Assembly (NCBI RefSeq): GCF_030815415.1 | Contig: NZ_JAUSWW010000001.1 | Coordinates: 4,960,001-5,024,000, forward strand | Source of the DNA: Streptomyces canus | GTDB taxonomy: Bacteria > Actinomycetota > Actinomycetes > Streptomycetales > Streptomycetaceae | DNA: 64,000 nt | Direction of reading: 5' to 3' | In this document: piece after piece, positions 56,689-64,000 of the stretch | How the letters are laid out: each line of letters opens with the position of its first letter | How positions within the stretch are numbered: the first letter of the stretch is position 1 | The notes under the pieces: generated by a model | Seen by the model: the letters and a program-made list of their open reading frames with translations, nothing else | The model's database searches: none | Told to the model about the DNA's origin: nothing | Made by a program: the position numbers and the translations under genes

Positions 56689-59600
56689 ATGAGCAGCAGA
56701 AACGCGGAAACGGCGGACGGTGCCGTGCGCCGACCGGCGACGCCCGTCCTGCGGCTGTATCTGCTCGGCGGCTTCCGAACCGAACGCACGGACGGGGCTC
56801 CCGTCGCCGATCGCTGGCCGCGCCCCAGCTCCCGTCGCCTCGTCGAACTGCTGGCCGTCTCCCCGGGCCGGGTCAGACACCGCGAGGAGATCATCGAGAT
56901 GTGCTGGCCCGACACGGCCGGCACCCCCGCCGCCCTCGGCAGCCTCCGCGTCGCCCTGCACGCCGCCCGCCGCGCCCTGGAGCCGGAGCTGACCGCCCGC
57001 ACCCCCTCCTCGTACCTGATCGGCGAGGGCGCACTGCTCCGGCTGGCGCCCGACACGGTGTGGATCGACGCCGACGAGGCCGAGACCCTCGCCGACCGGG
57101 CCCTGCGCACCGGAACCACCGCCCACCTGGCCGCCGCCCTCGAAGCCTTCACCGGCGAGCTGCTCCCCGAGCACCGCTACACCCCGTGGGTGGAGGCACG
57201 GCGCGAGCGGCTCGACGCCCTGCGCGACTCCGTACGGCTCACCCTCGCCGAGGCGTACCTGACGGACGGCGAGACGGAACGGGCCGCGGCCACCGCCCGC
57301 CGGATCCTCGCCGACAGCGCCGCCGAGGAACGCGCCCACCGGGTCCTGATCGGCGCCTACCTCCACCAGGGCATGCGGCGCCGCGCCCTCGCCCAGTACC
57401 ACCAGTGCCGCCTCGCGCTGGACACCGAATGGGGCATCCGGCCGGGACCCGAGACCGAGGCGCTGCACCGCGCGGCGCTGGGCACCCCCAGGACGGACGT
57501 ACGACGTCCCGCTCCCGCCGCTCCGACACCGCCGCCCGCCGTCCTCGACACCCTCGCGGCCTCGCCCTTCGTCGGCCGCCGCGCCGAACTGCAACGCCTC
57601 CTCGACCCCACCCGCCCCGCCCTGACCGTGGTCGGCGGCGAGGCGGGCATCGGCAAGACCCGGCTGGCCGCGGAGGCGGCACGGCGGGCCGCGGCGGACG
57701 GGGCGGCCGTGCTGTGGGGCGCGAGCCACGACACGGCGGAACAGGCGCCGTACGGCCTGTTCGTGGAGGCCCTGGAGGGCTGGCTGGCCGGCCGTCCGGC
57801 GGCCGAACGGGCCCGGGCGGGCGCGGAATACCCCGAGCTGGCGGCGCTGCTGCCGTCGCTGGGCCAGATCGGCCCGGCGCCGGAACGCGGCGGCGGCCCC
57901 GAGTACGAACGCGAACGGATCTTCGCCGCCGTCTGCGGCCTGCTGGCCTCGGCGGCGGCACCGGGCGGTGTGCTGGTGGTGCTGGACGACGTCCATACGG
58001 CCGACACGGCGTCGCTGCACCTGCTGAGCCGCCTCGCCCGCCGCACCCAGCGGTCCGCGAAGGTGCGCTTCCTGGCCACGTACCGCCCCGAGGACCTCCC
58101 CGAGCCGGACCCGCGCCGCACCCTCCTCGACACCCTCGTCCGCCAGGGAACGGCCCGCCGGCTCCACCTGCCCCGCCTGGACCGCACCGACTGCCTGGAC
58201 CTGGCGGCGGACGCGAGGGGCGGCGACGCCGACCCCACGACCCTGGAACGCGTCTGGGAGCTCTCCCTCGGCCACCCCCTGTTCGCCGTGGAACTGGCCA
58301 AGGCGACATCCGGGACGTCCGGGTACGAGGATCTGACCCCGCCGGAGGGCGTCCGCCTCCTCGTCGCCGACCGCCTGTCCCGCCTCAGCCCGGCCGCCTG
58401 CCAGGTCATCGAGACGGTGGCGATGGCGTGCGGCGGGGTCGCGGCACTGACGGAGGTGCAGGAGGTCGCGGGCGCCACGGCGGAAGTGGCCGACGGCATC
58501 GACGCCGCGCTCGCCGCCGCCGTACTGGAGGAACGGCCCGTACCGACGGACGGACGGACCGTGCCCGGCCTGGGCTTCCGGCATCCGCTCATCCGGCTGG
58601 TGTGCCGGGAGCGCCTCTCGGTCGCCCGGCGCCGCCGACTGCACGCCGCGTACGCCGAGCTGCTGCTGCGCCGCCGTCCCGGCGCGGTGGACGCCGTGGC
58701 CGCGCACCTCACGGGCGCCGACGATCCGCGCGCCGCCGGCCATCTGCACCTCGCGGCACGCCGGGCCGCGGCCGTCGGCGCCGACGACACCGCCGACCAC
58801 TACTACGGCGAACTGACCGCCCGCCTCGACGCGGTCGCCGTCGAAGCCGCCCGCATCCGCCTCGACCACGCCGCCGTCCTGCGCCGCATGGCCCGCCACG
58901 AGGACGCGGCACGGGTCCTGCGGGAGGCGCTGACAGATCTGCGGAGACACGGCAGCACGGAGGAACAGGTGCGGGTGGCCGCCCAGTTGGCGGAGACGCT
59001 GGCCAGGACGGGGGAGGCGGAGGAAGGGTTCCGCCTGCTGGACGCGTACCGCCCGAGCGAGGAGATGTCGGCGGAGACGGTCGCGGGACACTGGTTGGCG
59101 CGGGGTGTGCTGTGTTTCGTGACGGGCGACTACGAGGGTTCGTTGGGGGCGGCACATACGGCAGAACAAAGCGCCGGTGAGAGTGACGCCCTCAGGGGCG
59201 CGGGGCTGCATCGATGTGCGGCTCCGCCGCGGGGCGCGACCAGCCACAACGCGCCCGCAGCCGCCGACGGCGAAGTCACCTCCCATGGTCTGCGAGCTCG
59301 TGCACTGGCCCAACAGTCCACATCACTCGCCCTCACCGGAAGGCTCCCCCAGGCCCGTGCGGCAGCGGACGCCGCCCTCCCGCACGCCGAGGCACACGGC
59401 GACCCCCGCCTCCTCGCGACGGTGCTCTCGATCCTGCGTGAGCACGCCCGACGTTCCGGTCGGCTCCACGAGGCCCTGGCCACCGGAACCCGAGCCCTCG
59501 ACCTCGCCGACCGATGCGGAGACTGGGAGGCCGCCGCCTTCGAGAAGGCCAACCTCGCCGAAGTGCACCTCCTCCTGGGCGAGCTCGAAGCGGCCGCCGC

Positions 59601-60138
59601 CCTCGCCTCCGACGCCGTCGCGGAGGCCGAGGCCCGCCCCGGCACCACCCTGCCGTACGCCCTCACCGCCCTCGCCCGCGTCCAGCTGCGCGGCGGCCCC
59701 CGCCCCGCGCTCCCCGACCCCCGGGAACTGCTGACCCGCGCGGCCCACTGTGTGGCCCGCCGGCCCGACCACCAGGCCGAGTACGAAGTACGCACCGCCC
59801 AGGCCGAGTTGGCGCTCCGCGACGTCCGCCCCGACCGCGCCCTCGCCCTGCTGGCCACCGTGTCCGGCACCGGCGTCCCCGTCATCGCCGCCTGGGCCCA
59901 CCTCACGGCCGGCGATGCCGCGCGCGCCGCCCGGCTCGCCGCGGAGGAGGCCGTACGGGCCGCCGGGGCGGGCGAGGCCGTCACCGAGTGCGAGGCCCGT
60001 ACCGCGCAGGCGACGGCGCTGGCGGTACTGGGCCGCGCGGACGAGGCCGGGCGGTGTGCGGCCCGGGCGCGCGAGCTCGCCACGGCCCTGCCCTATCCGA
60101 CGGTGCTGCGCAGGGTGTCCCACGCGAGCCCGTCGTGA
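56689..60138 (+). CDS. AfsR-type SARP transcriptional regulator
   Basis: A 1149-residue regulator. N-terminal OmpR-like winged helix (LYLLGGFRTERTDG, WPRPSSRRLVELLAVSPGRVRHREEII), BTAD helical domain (AEAYLTDGETERAAATARRIL, HQGMRRRALAQYHQCRLALDTEWGIRPGPE in pieces), then an AAA/NB-type ATPase (FVGRRAELQRLL, P-loop GGEAGIGKTR near 315, VLVVLDDVHTAD near 430) and a C-terminal TPR region. It would activate promoters with direct repeats under ATP-dependent control. At about residues 835-861 a Streptomyces-type repeat sequence is translated in frame (see 59194), likely dispensable or disruptive. No biosynthetic cluster adjoins. Confidence 0.93.
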   Translation: MSSRNAETADGAVRRPATPVLRLYLLGGFRTERTDGAPVADRWPRPSSRRLVELLAVSPGRVRHREEIIEMCWPDTAGTPAALGSLRVALHAARRALEPELTARTPSSYLIGEGALLRLAPDTVWIDADEAETLADRALRTGTTAHLAAALEAFTGELLPEHRYTPWVEARRERLDALRDSVRLTLAEAYLTDGETERAAATARRILADSAAEERAHRVLIGAYLHQGMRRRALAQYHQCRLALDTEWGIRPGPETEALHRAALGTPRTDVRRPAPAAPTPPPAVLDTLAASPFVGRRAELQRLLDPTRPALTVVGGEAGIGKTRLAAEAARRAAADGAAVLWGASHDTAEQAPYGLFVEALEGWLAGRPAAERARAGAEYPELAALLPSLGQIGPAPERGGGPEYERERIFAAVCGLLASAAAPGGVLVVLDDVHTADTASLHLLSRLARRTQRSAKVRFLATYRPEDLPEPDPRRTLLDTLVRQGTARRLHLPRLDRTDCLDLAADARGGDADPTTLERVWELSLGHPLFAVELAKATSGTSGYEDLTPPEGVRLLVADRLSRLSPAACQVIETVAMACGGVAALTEVQEVAGATAEVADGIDAALAAAVLEERPVPTDGRTVPGLGFRHPLIRLVCRERLSVARRRRLHAAYAELLLRRRPGAVDAVAAHLTGADDPRAAGHLHLAARRAAAVGADDTADHYYGELTARLDAVAVEAARIRLDHAAVLRRMARHEDAARVLREALTDLRRHGSTEEQVRVAAQLAETLARTGEAEEGFRLLDAYRPSEEMSAETVAGHWLARGVLCFVTGDYEGSLGAAHTAEQSAGESDALRGAGLHRCAAPPRGATSHNAPAAADGEVTSHGLRARALAQQSTSLALTGRLPQARAAADAALPHAEAHGDPRLLATVLSILREHARRSGRLHEALATGTRALDLADRCGDWEAAAFEKANLAEVHLLLGELEAAAALASDAVAEAEARPGTTLPYALTALARVQLRGGPRPALPDPRELLTRAAHCVARRPDHQAEYEVRTAQAELALRDVRPDRALALLATVSGTGVPVIAAWAHLTAGDAARAARLAAEEAVRAAGAGEAVTECEARTAQATALAVLGRADEAGRCAARARELATALPYPTVLRRVSHASPS
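59194..59273 (+). repeat. Streptomyces intergenic-type repeat inside the SARP ORF
   Basis: The stretch starting AGGGGCGCGGGGCTGCATCG, continuing through GTGCGGCTCCGCCGCGGGGC and CGACCAGCCACAACGCGCC, to about CCGCAGCCGCCGACGG has the form of the repetitive element usually found between Streptomyces genes. Here it lies within the coding frame and keeps it open. The peptide it encodes (GLHRCAAPPRGATSHNAP) is unlike the helical TPRs either side. Confidence 0.65.
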
Positions 60139-60140
60139 CG

Positions 60141-60911
60141 TCACCGCGCGGCGGGCGCCACCGTGACGTTCCTCTGCTCGCTCACCGCGCTGACCCCGTT
60201 GAGGGAAGCGGTCGCCTGGAGCCGTCCCGGACCGGCGGGAAGCGGCAGAGCGGGCCGGCAGGACCACCCGCCGTCGGCGCCGGCCGTCGTGGTGCACACC
60301 TCGGCCCCCGGCTCCGGACCCTGACCCGTCACCCCCTCGTCCTCCGCGTCCTCGTGCCGCACGGTCACCTGCGCCCCCGGATACGCGGTCCCGGCCATCT
60401 CCGGCCGCGCGCCGAGCGGCACCCCGGACTCGGGCCGGGTCAGCGTCGGTTCGGGCAGGCCGACGGTCACCGCGCAGGTTCCGTGGTCCTTGCGGGTGCC
60501 GCGCGCGTCCGTGAGCCGCATCGCGCAGCCGGTCAGCCGGGTGCCGGGCACCGCGTCGGCCGGTACGGCGAGGACGAAGGGGAAGGCGTGCTCCTGCCAG
60601 GCACCGGCGTTCGTGGTGCCCGTGTAGGTGTACGTGGCGCTGTCGCCGTCGGTGTCGACCGCGCCGCGGTAGCCGTGGGCGTCGAGGGGGGTGTCGGTGA
60701 CCTCGGTGCCCTCGGGGGCGGTGAACGTCAGCCGTGACCCCGCGCCGAGGGCGGGGCCGGTGTATCCGGCGGCCTCCACGATGCCTTCGCGTCCGGGCAC
60801 GATGGTGACGGTGGCCCAGAGGTCACGGCCGCCGTGCGCGGAGGCGGGCGTCCAGGCCGATGCGATGAGGGTGATTGCGGTGATACCCAGGGCGGCTGTC
60901 TTCCGGCTCAT
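60141..60911 (-). CDS. Secreted Ig-like protein
   Basis: A 256-residue exported protein with a signal peptide (LGITAITLIASAWTPASA). Beta-rich domains follow: SRLTFTAPEGTEVTDTPLDAHGYRG, GTRLTGCAMRLTDARG...GTCAVTVGL (disulphide pair) and a last Ig-like unit (GAQVTVRHEDAEDEG, VCTTTAGADGGWSC, RLQATASLNGVSAVSEQ). No catalytic motif. Its stop lies 3 nt beyond the SARP stop, convergent. Confidence 0.72.
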   Translation of the reverse strand: MSRKTAALGITAITLIASAWTPASAHGGRDLWATVTIVPGREGIVEAAGYTGPALGAGSRLTFTAPEGTEVTDTPLDAHGYRGAVDTDGDSATYTYTGTTNAGAWQEHAFPFVLAVPADAVPGTRLTGCAMRLTDARGTRKDHGTCAVTVGLPEPTLTRPESGVPLGARPEMAGTAYPGAQVTVRHEDAEDEGVTGQGPEPGAEVCTTTAGADGGWSCRPALPLPAGPGRLQATASLNGVSAVSEQRNVTVAPAAR

Positions 60912-61061
60912 TCCCCGATTCTGACGGGGCGTCGGGGGTCAGGTCTCGCGCTGTGCGTCCGTACGGGTTGCGGACCGGCGAAGTGACGTACGCATCATGA
61001 ACACCCGTGGCTCCTCGTCCGTACTGAAGGTCCGGACAACCCCGATCGGACAGGAGCCACG

Positions 61062-61823
61062 GTGCGCTTTTCGCGGAATGCCACGGGCACGCTCTTCGTG
61101 GGCGGTGCGCTCAGCCTGACCCTGGTCGCGCTCGCCTATCCCGCGATGCTCGGCTTCGACAAGGTTTCCACCGCCCAGGACAGGGTGATCGCCCAGACCC
61201 AGTGGGGTCCGCTGACCGAGCAGGACCGGGACTTCGTGGTCAAGGTGCGGGCGGCGGGCCTGTGGGAGTACCCCCTCGGAAAGATCGGCATGGAGAAGGG
61301 GACGACCAAGGAGGTCAAGACCGCGGGAGAGCATCTCGTCGACGGCCACGCGGCGCTGGACACCACCTGCCGCAAGATCGCCCCGATGCTCAACATCACC
61401 CTGCCGAACGTGGCGAGCCCGCAGCAGGTGGCGTTCGTGAACCAGATCAACTCCAGCACCGGCCGGGAGTTCGACTCGAACTTCGCCAACATCCTGCGCA
61501 TCACCCACGGCTCGATCTTCAACACGGTGGCGAAGATCCGCTCCACCACCAAGAACTCGCTGGTGCGGGCGCTCGCGGACCAGGCCAACAACACCGTCCT
61601 GGACCACATCACGGTCATGGAGAAGACCGGCTTCGTCAACTTCGACCAGGCCCTCTTCCAGCAGACCACGCCGCCGAAGCTGCCCACCACCGATCTGACC
61701 CCGCCGCCCCCGCAGCCCGGCGAGCCCATGGTCGTCCTCACGCCGCCGCCGACCGCGACCTCCACTCCGGTCGCGCTCCCCGGCGAGCAGGCGGGCACCG
61801 TCCCGAGTCCGACCATCGGCTGA
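61062..61823 (+). CDS. DUF4142 exported protein
   Basis: A 253-residue protein with one N-terminal hydrophobic segment (TLFVGGALSLTLVALAYPAML) and a helical DUF4142 domain (LTEQDRDFVVKVRAAGLWEYPLGKIGMEKG, KTAGEHLVDGHAALD, SNFANILRITHGSIFN). The domain is ferritin-like in fold but metal ligands are not clear. A Pro/Thr-rich tail ends it (PPPPQPGEP, PTATSTPV). GTG 61062 has AGGAG 6 nt upstream. It converges with the GH13 gene. Confidence 0.85.
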   Translation: MRFSRNATGTLFVGGALSLTLVALAYPAMLGFDKVSTAQDRVIAQTQWGPLTEQDRDFVVKVRAAGLWEYPLGKIGMEKGTTKEVKTAGEHLVDGHAALDTTCRKIAPMLNITLPNVASPQQVAFVNQINSSTGREFDSNFANILRITHGSIFNTVAKIRSTTKNSLVRALADQANNTVLDHITVMEKTGFVNFDQALFQQTTPPKLPTTDLTPPPPQPGEPMVVLTPPPTATSTPVALPGEQAGTVPSPTIG

Positions 61824-61828
61824 TTGCG

Positions 61829-63478
61829 CTACCCCAGCCAGACCGTCGTGTCCGGTGCCAGCCGCCCGTCCTCCAACGGGCTGCTGGCCAGCAGCACTTC
61901 GCCCGGCGGCAGCTCCACCGCCGCCGGGGACAGGTTGGCCACACAGCGCCACCCGTCGTGCCGTACGAAGTCCAGCACCCCGTCGGCGGCCCCGTCCGCC
62001 CAGGTCAGCGCCTCGCCCTCCAGCAGTTTGCGGCGCAGCTTCAGGGCCGCGCGGTACAGCTCCAGGGTGGAGCCCTCGGTGCCGTCCTGCGCCTCGACGG
62101 CGTACTGCGCGAAGCTCTCCGGCTGCGGCAGCCAGGCCCCGCCCGCGCCGAAGCCGTACGACGGCCCGGTCCGTGTCCACGGCAGCGGCACCCGGCAGCC
62201 GTCGCGGCCCTTGCGGACGCGTCCCGTCTGCTCCCAGATCGGGTCCTGGAGCACCTCGACGGGCAGGTCGGCGACCTCGGGCAGACCGAGTTCCTCGCCC
62301 TGGTAGACGTACGAGGATCCGGGCAGCGCCAGCATGAGGAGCGTGGCGGCGCGCGCACGGCGCAGCCCCTGGGAGGTGTCGACCTGTGGTGCGTGGCCGC
62401 CGGAGAGCAGCCAGGCGTTCTCGTCCGTGCCCGGCGGGAGCATCAGGCGGGAGGTGTGGCGTACGACGTCGTGGTTGGAGAGCACCCAGGTGGCCGAGGC
62501 CCCGGCCGCGCGGGCGCCGGCGAGGGAGTCGACGATGACCTGGCGGAGTTCCGCCGCGTTCCAGCCCGCGAGCAGATAGGCGAAGTTGAAGGCCTGGCCG
62601 AGTTCCTCGGGGCGGGCGTACTGCGCGCGCCGGTCCGCGCCCGGGACCCAGGCCTCGGCGACCGCCATGCGGGGCGGGCGGTAGGAGTCGAAGACCTTGC
62701 GCCAGTCGCGGTAGATCTCGTGGACCTCGTCGCGGTCGAAGAAGGGGTGGGTGCCGGGCGCGAACTCGGTCAGCGCCTGCTCGCCGCTCAGTTCGGGTGA
62801 GCCGAGGTCGCGCAGCGGCTCGGCGAGGTCCTTGGCCAGGGCGTGGGCCACGTCGACGCGGAAGCCGTCGACACCCCGGTCGGACCAGAAGCGCAGGGTG
62901 GTGCGGAAGTCGGCGCGGACCTCGTCGTGGTCCCAGTTGAAGTCGGGCTGCTCGGGTGTGAACAGGTGCAGATACCACTGTCCGTCCGGTACCCGTTTCC
63001 AGGCGCTGCCGCCGAACACGGACTGCCAGTCGGTGGGCGGCAGTTCCCCGTGCGCACCCCGCCCGTCCCGGAAGACGTACCGCTCGCGGGCGGCCGAGCC
63101 GGGTCCGGCGGCGAGGGCCTCCTGGAACCATGCGTGCTGGTGGGAGCTGTGGTTGGGGACGAGGTCGACGATGACCTTCAGGCCGAGACGGTGGGCCTCG
63201 GCGACCATGGCGTCGAAGTCGTCGAGGGTGCCCAGGCGCGGGTCGACGTCCCGGTAGTCGGCGACGTCGTAGCCGCCGTCGGCCAGCTCGGACGGGTAGA
63301 ACGGGCTCAGCCACAGGGCGTCGACGCCGAGGCCGCTCAGATGTGTGAGCCGCTCGGTGACACCTCTGATGTCACCGAGCCCGTCGCCGTCGGCGTCGCC
63401 GAAGCTTCGGGGGTAGACCTGGTAGACGACAGCCTGCCGCCACCAGTTCGGGTCCCTGGACGAGAGGTCGGGGGTCAC
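61829..63478 (-). CDS. GH13 alpha-glucosidase/oligo-1,6-glucosidase
   Basis: A 549-residue cytoplasmic glycoside hydrolase. GH13 regions: VYQVYPRSFGDADGDGLGDI, DLVPNHSSHQH, GFRVDVAHAL (nucleophile Asp), VAEAW (acid/base Glu) and LSNHDVVRH (third Asp). It releases glucose from malto- or isomalto-oligosaccharides. GTG 63478 has AGGAGAT 5 nt upstream; the frame is open to 63742 but without a better start. In Streptomyces such genes sit beside maltose transporters; here it is divergent from a secreted protein instead. No MalR-type CTTGCAG site was seen. Confidence 0.93.
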   Translation of the reverse strand: MTPDLSSRDPNWWRQAVVYQVYPRSFGDADGDGLGDIRGVTERLTHLSGLGVDALWLSPFYPSELADGGYDVADYRDVDPRLGTLDDFDAMVAEAHRLGLKVIVDLVPNHSSHQHAWFQEALAAGPGSAARERYVFRDGRGAHGELPPTDWQSVFGGSAWKRVPDGQWYLHLFTPEQPDFNWDHDEVRADFRTTLRFWSDRGVDGFRVDVAHALAKDLAEPLRDLGSPELSGEQALTEFAPGTHPFFDRDEVHEIYRDWRKVFDSYRPPRMAVAEAWVPGADRRAQYARPEELGQAFNFAYLLAGWNAAELRQVIVDSLAGARAAGASATWVLSNHDVVRHTSRLMLPPGTDENAWLLSGGHAPQVDTSQGLRRARAATLLMLALPGSSYVYQGEELGLPEVADLPVEVLQDPIWEQTGRVRKGRDGCRVPLPWTRTGPSYGFGAGGAWLPQPESFAQYAVEAQDGTEGSTLELYRAALKLRRKLLEGEALTWADGAADGVLDFVRHDGWRCVANLSPAAVELPPGEVLLASSPLEDGRLAPDTTVWLG

Positions 63479-63762
63479 ACGATCTCCTGAGTGCTCTGTG
63501 CGTACGGCAAAGACGAACAAAGGGGAATCTGTCCACACCTGTGGAGTGACGAACCTCCCCGCCGTGCGGAGCAGTCTGTTCCTTGTGTGGTGAAATTGTG
63601 ATGGCCGTTGAACAGGCCTCGTATTCCCGCAGGTTGACACCCCTCGGCGGCGAGATCCACGATGTCCGCAGCTGTGGCGCATGTGACCAATGAGCCCAGT
63701 GTTGCCGAGTGCTTTTCTGTGCCCTCGGCGTTTTCGGATCACTCCACCCTGATGGGATACGC

Positions 63763-64000
63763 ATGTCCATAGCGAGACGTGTCACTGTGCGCCGCCTGCT
63801 GGGGACGGGCGCCGCGACGCTCGCCCTCTGCGCCTCGGGCGCATCCGCCGCCTGGGCCACCGGGCCCGGCGGCGACGGCTGGAACCACGGCGGTACCTAC
63901 AAGCCCGGGACGGGCGCGGGTACGGAGACCGGGACCGACCGCTGCCAGTTCTCCCTGGACGGGGTCAACTTCTTCGACTCGGTCAAGGTGGACGACCAGA
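63763..64000 (+). CDS. Secreted protein, 3' end beyond the window
   Basis: ATG 63763 opens a frame with a signal peptide (RRLLGTGAATLALCASGASAAWA) and a Gly/Thr-rich start of the mature protein (GTGAGTETGTDRCQFSL), then a beta-like DGVNFFDSVKVDD. The frame continues past 64000. Exported by Sec; the identity cannot be settled from 79 codons. It may be a cell-wall or Ig-like protein. Confidence 0.65.
   Translation, partial: MSIARRVTVRRLLGTGAATLALCASGASAAWATGPGGDGWNHGGTYKPGTGAGTETGTDRCQFSLDGVNFFDSVKVDDQ

Noticed and set aside
55592..61823. A biosynthetic gene cluster around the AfsR-type SARP
   Set aside because: Neighbours are a DUF6445 gene, secreted proteins and a DUF4142 gene; no synthase, transporter or tailoring enzyme group is seen.
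1..64000. CRISPR arrays, rRNA genes, complete insertion sequences
   Set aside because: No regularly spaced repeats with unique spacers, no rRNA-like sequence and no full transposase with terminal inverted repeats were found by reading.

Overview
The window is a piece of a Streptomyces (or close relative) linear chromosome. GC content is very high with strong GC3 bias. GTG and TTG starts are common, ATGA/GTGA/TTGA stop-start overlaps are frequent, and most families are streptomycete favourites: DUF397/XRE pairs, GAF-ANTAR proteins, an AfsR-type SARP, and DUF5990, DUF5994, DUF6445 and DUF6479 proteins. No assembly gap or plasmid signature is seen; both ends cut through genes (a Yip1-family membrane protein at the left, a secreted protein at the right).

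Left part (1-10 kb). After the Yip1 gene and an orphan Imm10 immunity gene comes a decayed mobile-element zone (about 1.0-3.9 kb). It holds the tail of a serine recombinase, an SpdB-like DUF2637 membrane protein, several very small ORFs and an AT-rich spacer. Chromosomal housekeeping resumes with a phosphoribosyltransferase-dcd pair, a small Cys-pair protein, tRNA-Gly(CCC) and a DUF5990 gene. A cold-shock module follows: csp, DEAD-box helicase, CBS protein, MerR regulator.

Envelope block (10-18.4 kb). Four overlapping or tightly spaced minus-strand genes plus one more form a unit: FemX-like peptidoglycan branching enzyme, MurJ lipid II flippase, response regulator, sensor kinase and GerMN-like lipoprotein. 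A divergent L,D-transpeptidase lies next to it, so the block reads as a cell-wall synthesis and surveillance locus.

Regulatory and secreted block (18.4-37 kb). A second DEAD-box helicase sits behind the relic 3' end of a lost csp gene. Twin GAF-ANTAR regulators follow, then secreted proteins (including two paralogues about 13 kb apart), a membrane-anchored XRE protein, a PAP2-type enzyme and a second csp/MerR pair. Catabolic genes close the block: amidohydrolase with MarR, TrpF, pectate lyase, secreted tripeptidyl aminopeptidase and an ankyrin protein.

TIR/STAND locus (37.2-42.5 kb). A palindromic site precedes a run of four genes on one strand with overlaps or a 6-nt gap: XRE/DUF5753 regulator, DUF397 protein, a free TIR protein with a TTA (bldA) codon, and a 1184-aa protein with a MinD-like P-loop, two TIR-like domains, an NB-ARC-type STAND ATPase and TPRs. 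This is the strongest candidate for a little-described signalling or defence system here.

Right part (42.5-64 kb). Uma2 nuclease-fold protein, orphan sugar-binding lipoprotein, TetR/patatin divergent pair with twin operators, orphan NarL-type kinase, lysyl oxidase, small conserved proteins, a broken hmuT relic, a DUF6445 gene and a large AfsR/SARP regulator carrying a Streptomyces intergenic-type repeat inside its reading frame. It ends with a DUF4142 protein, a GH13 alpha-glucosidase and the partial secreted protein. No biosynthetic gene cluster, CRISPR array, rRNA or complete insertion sequence is visible.
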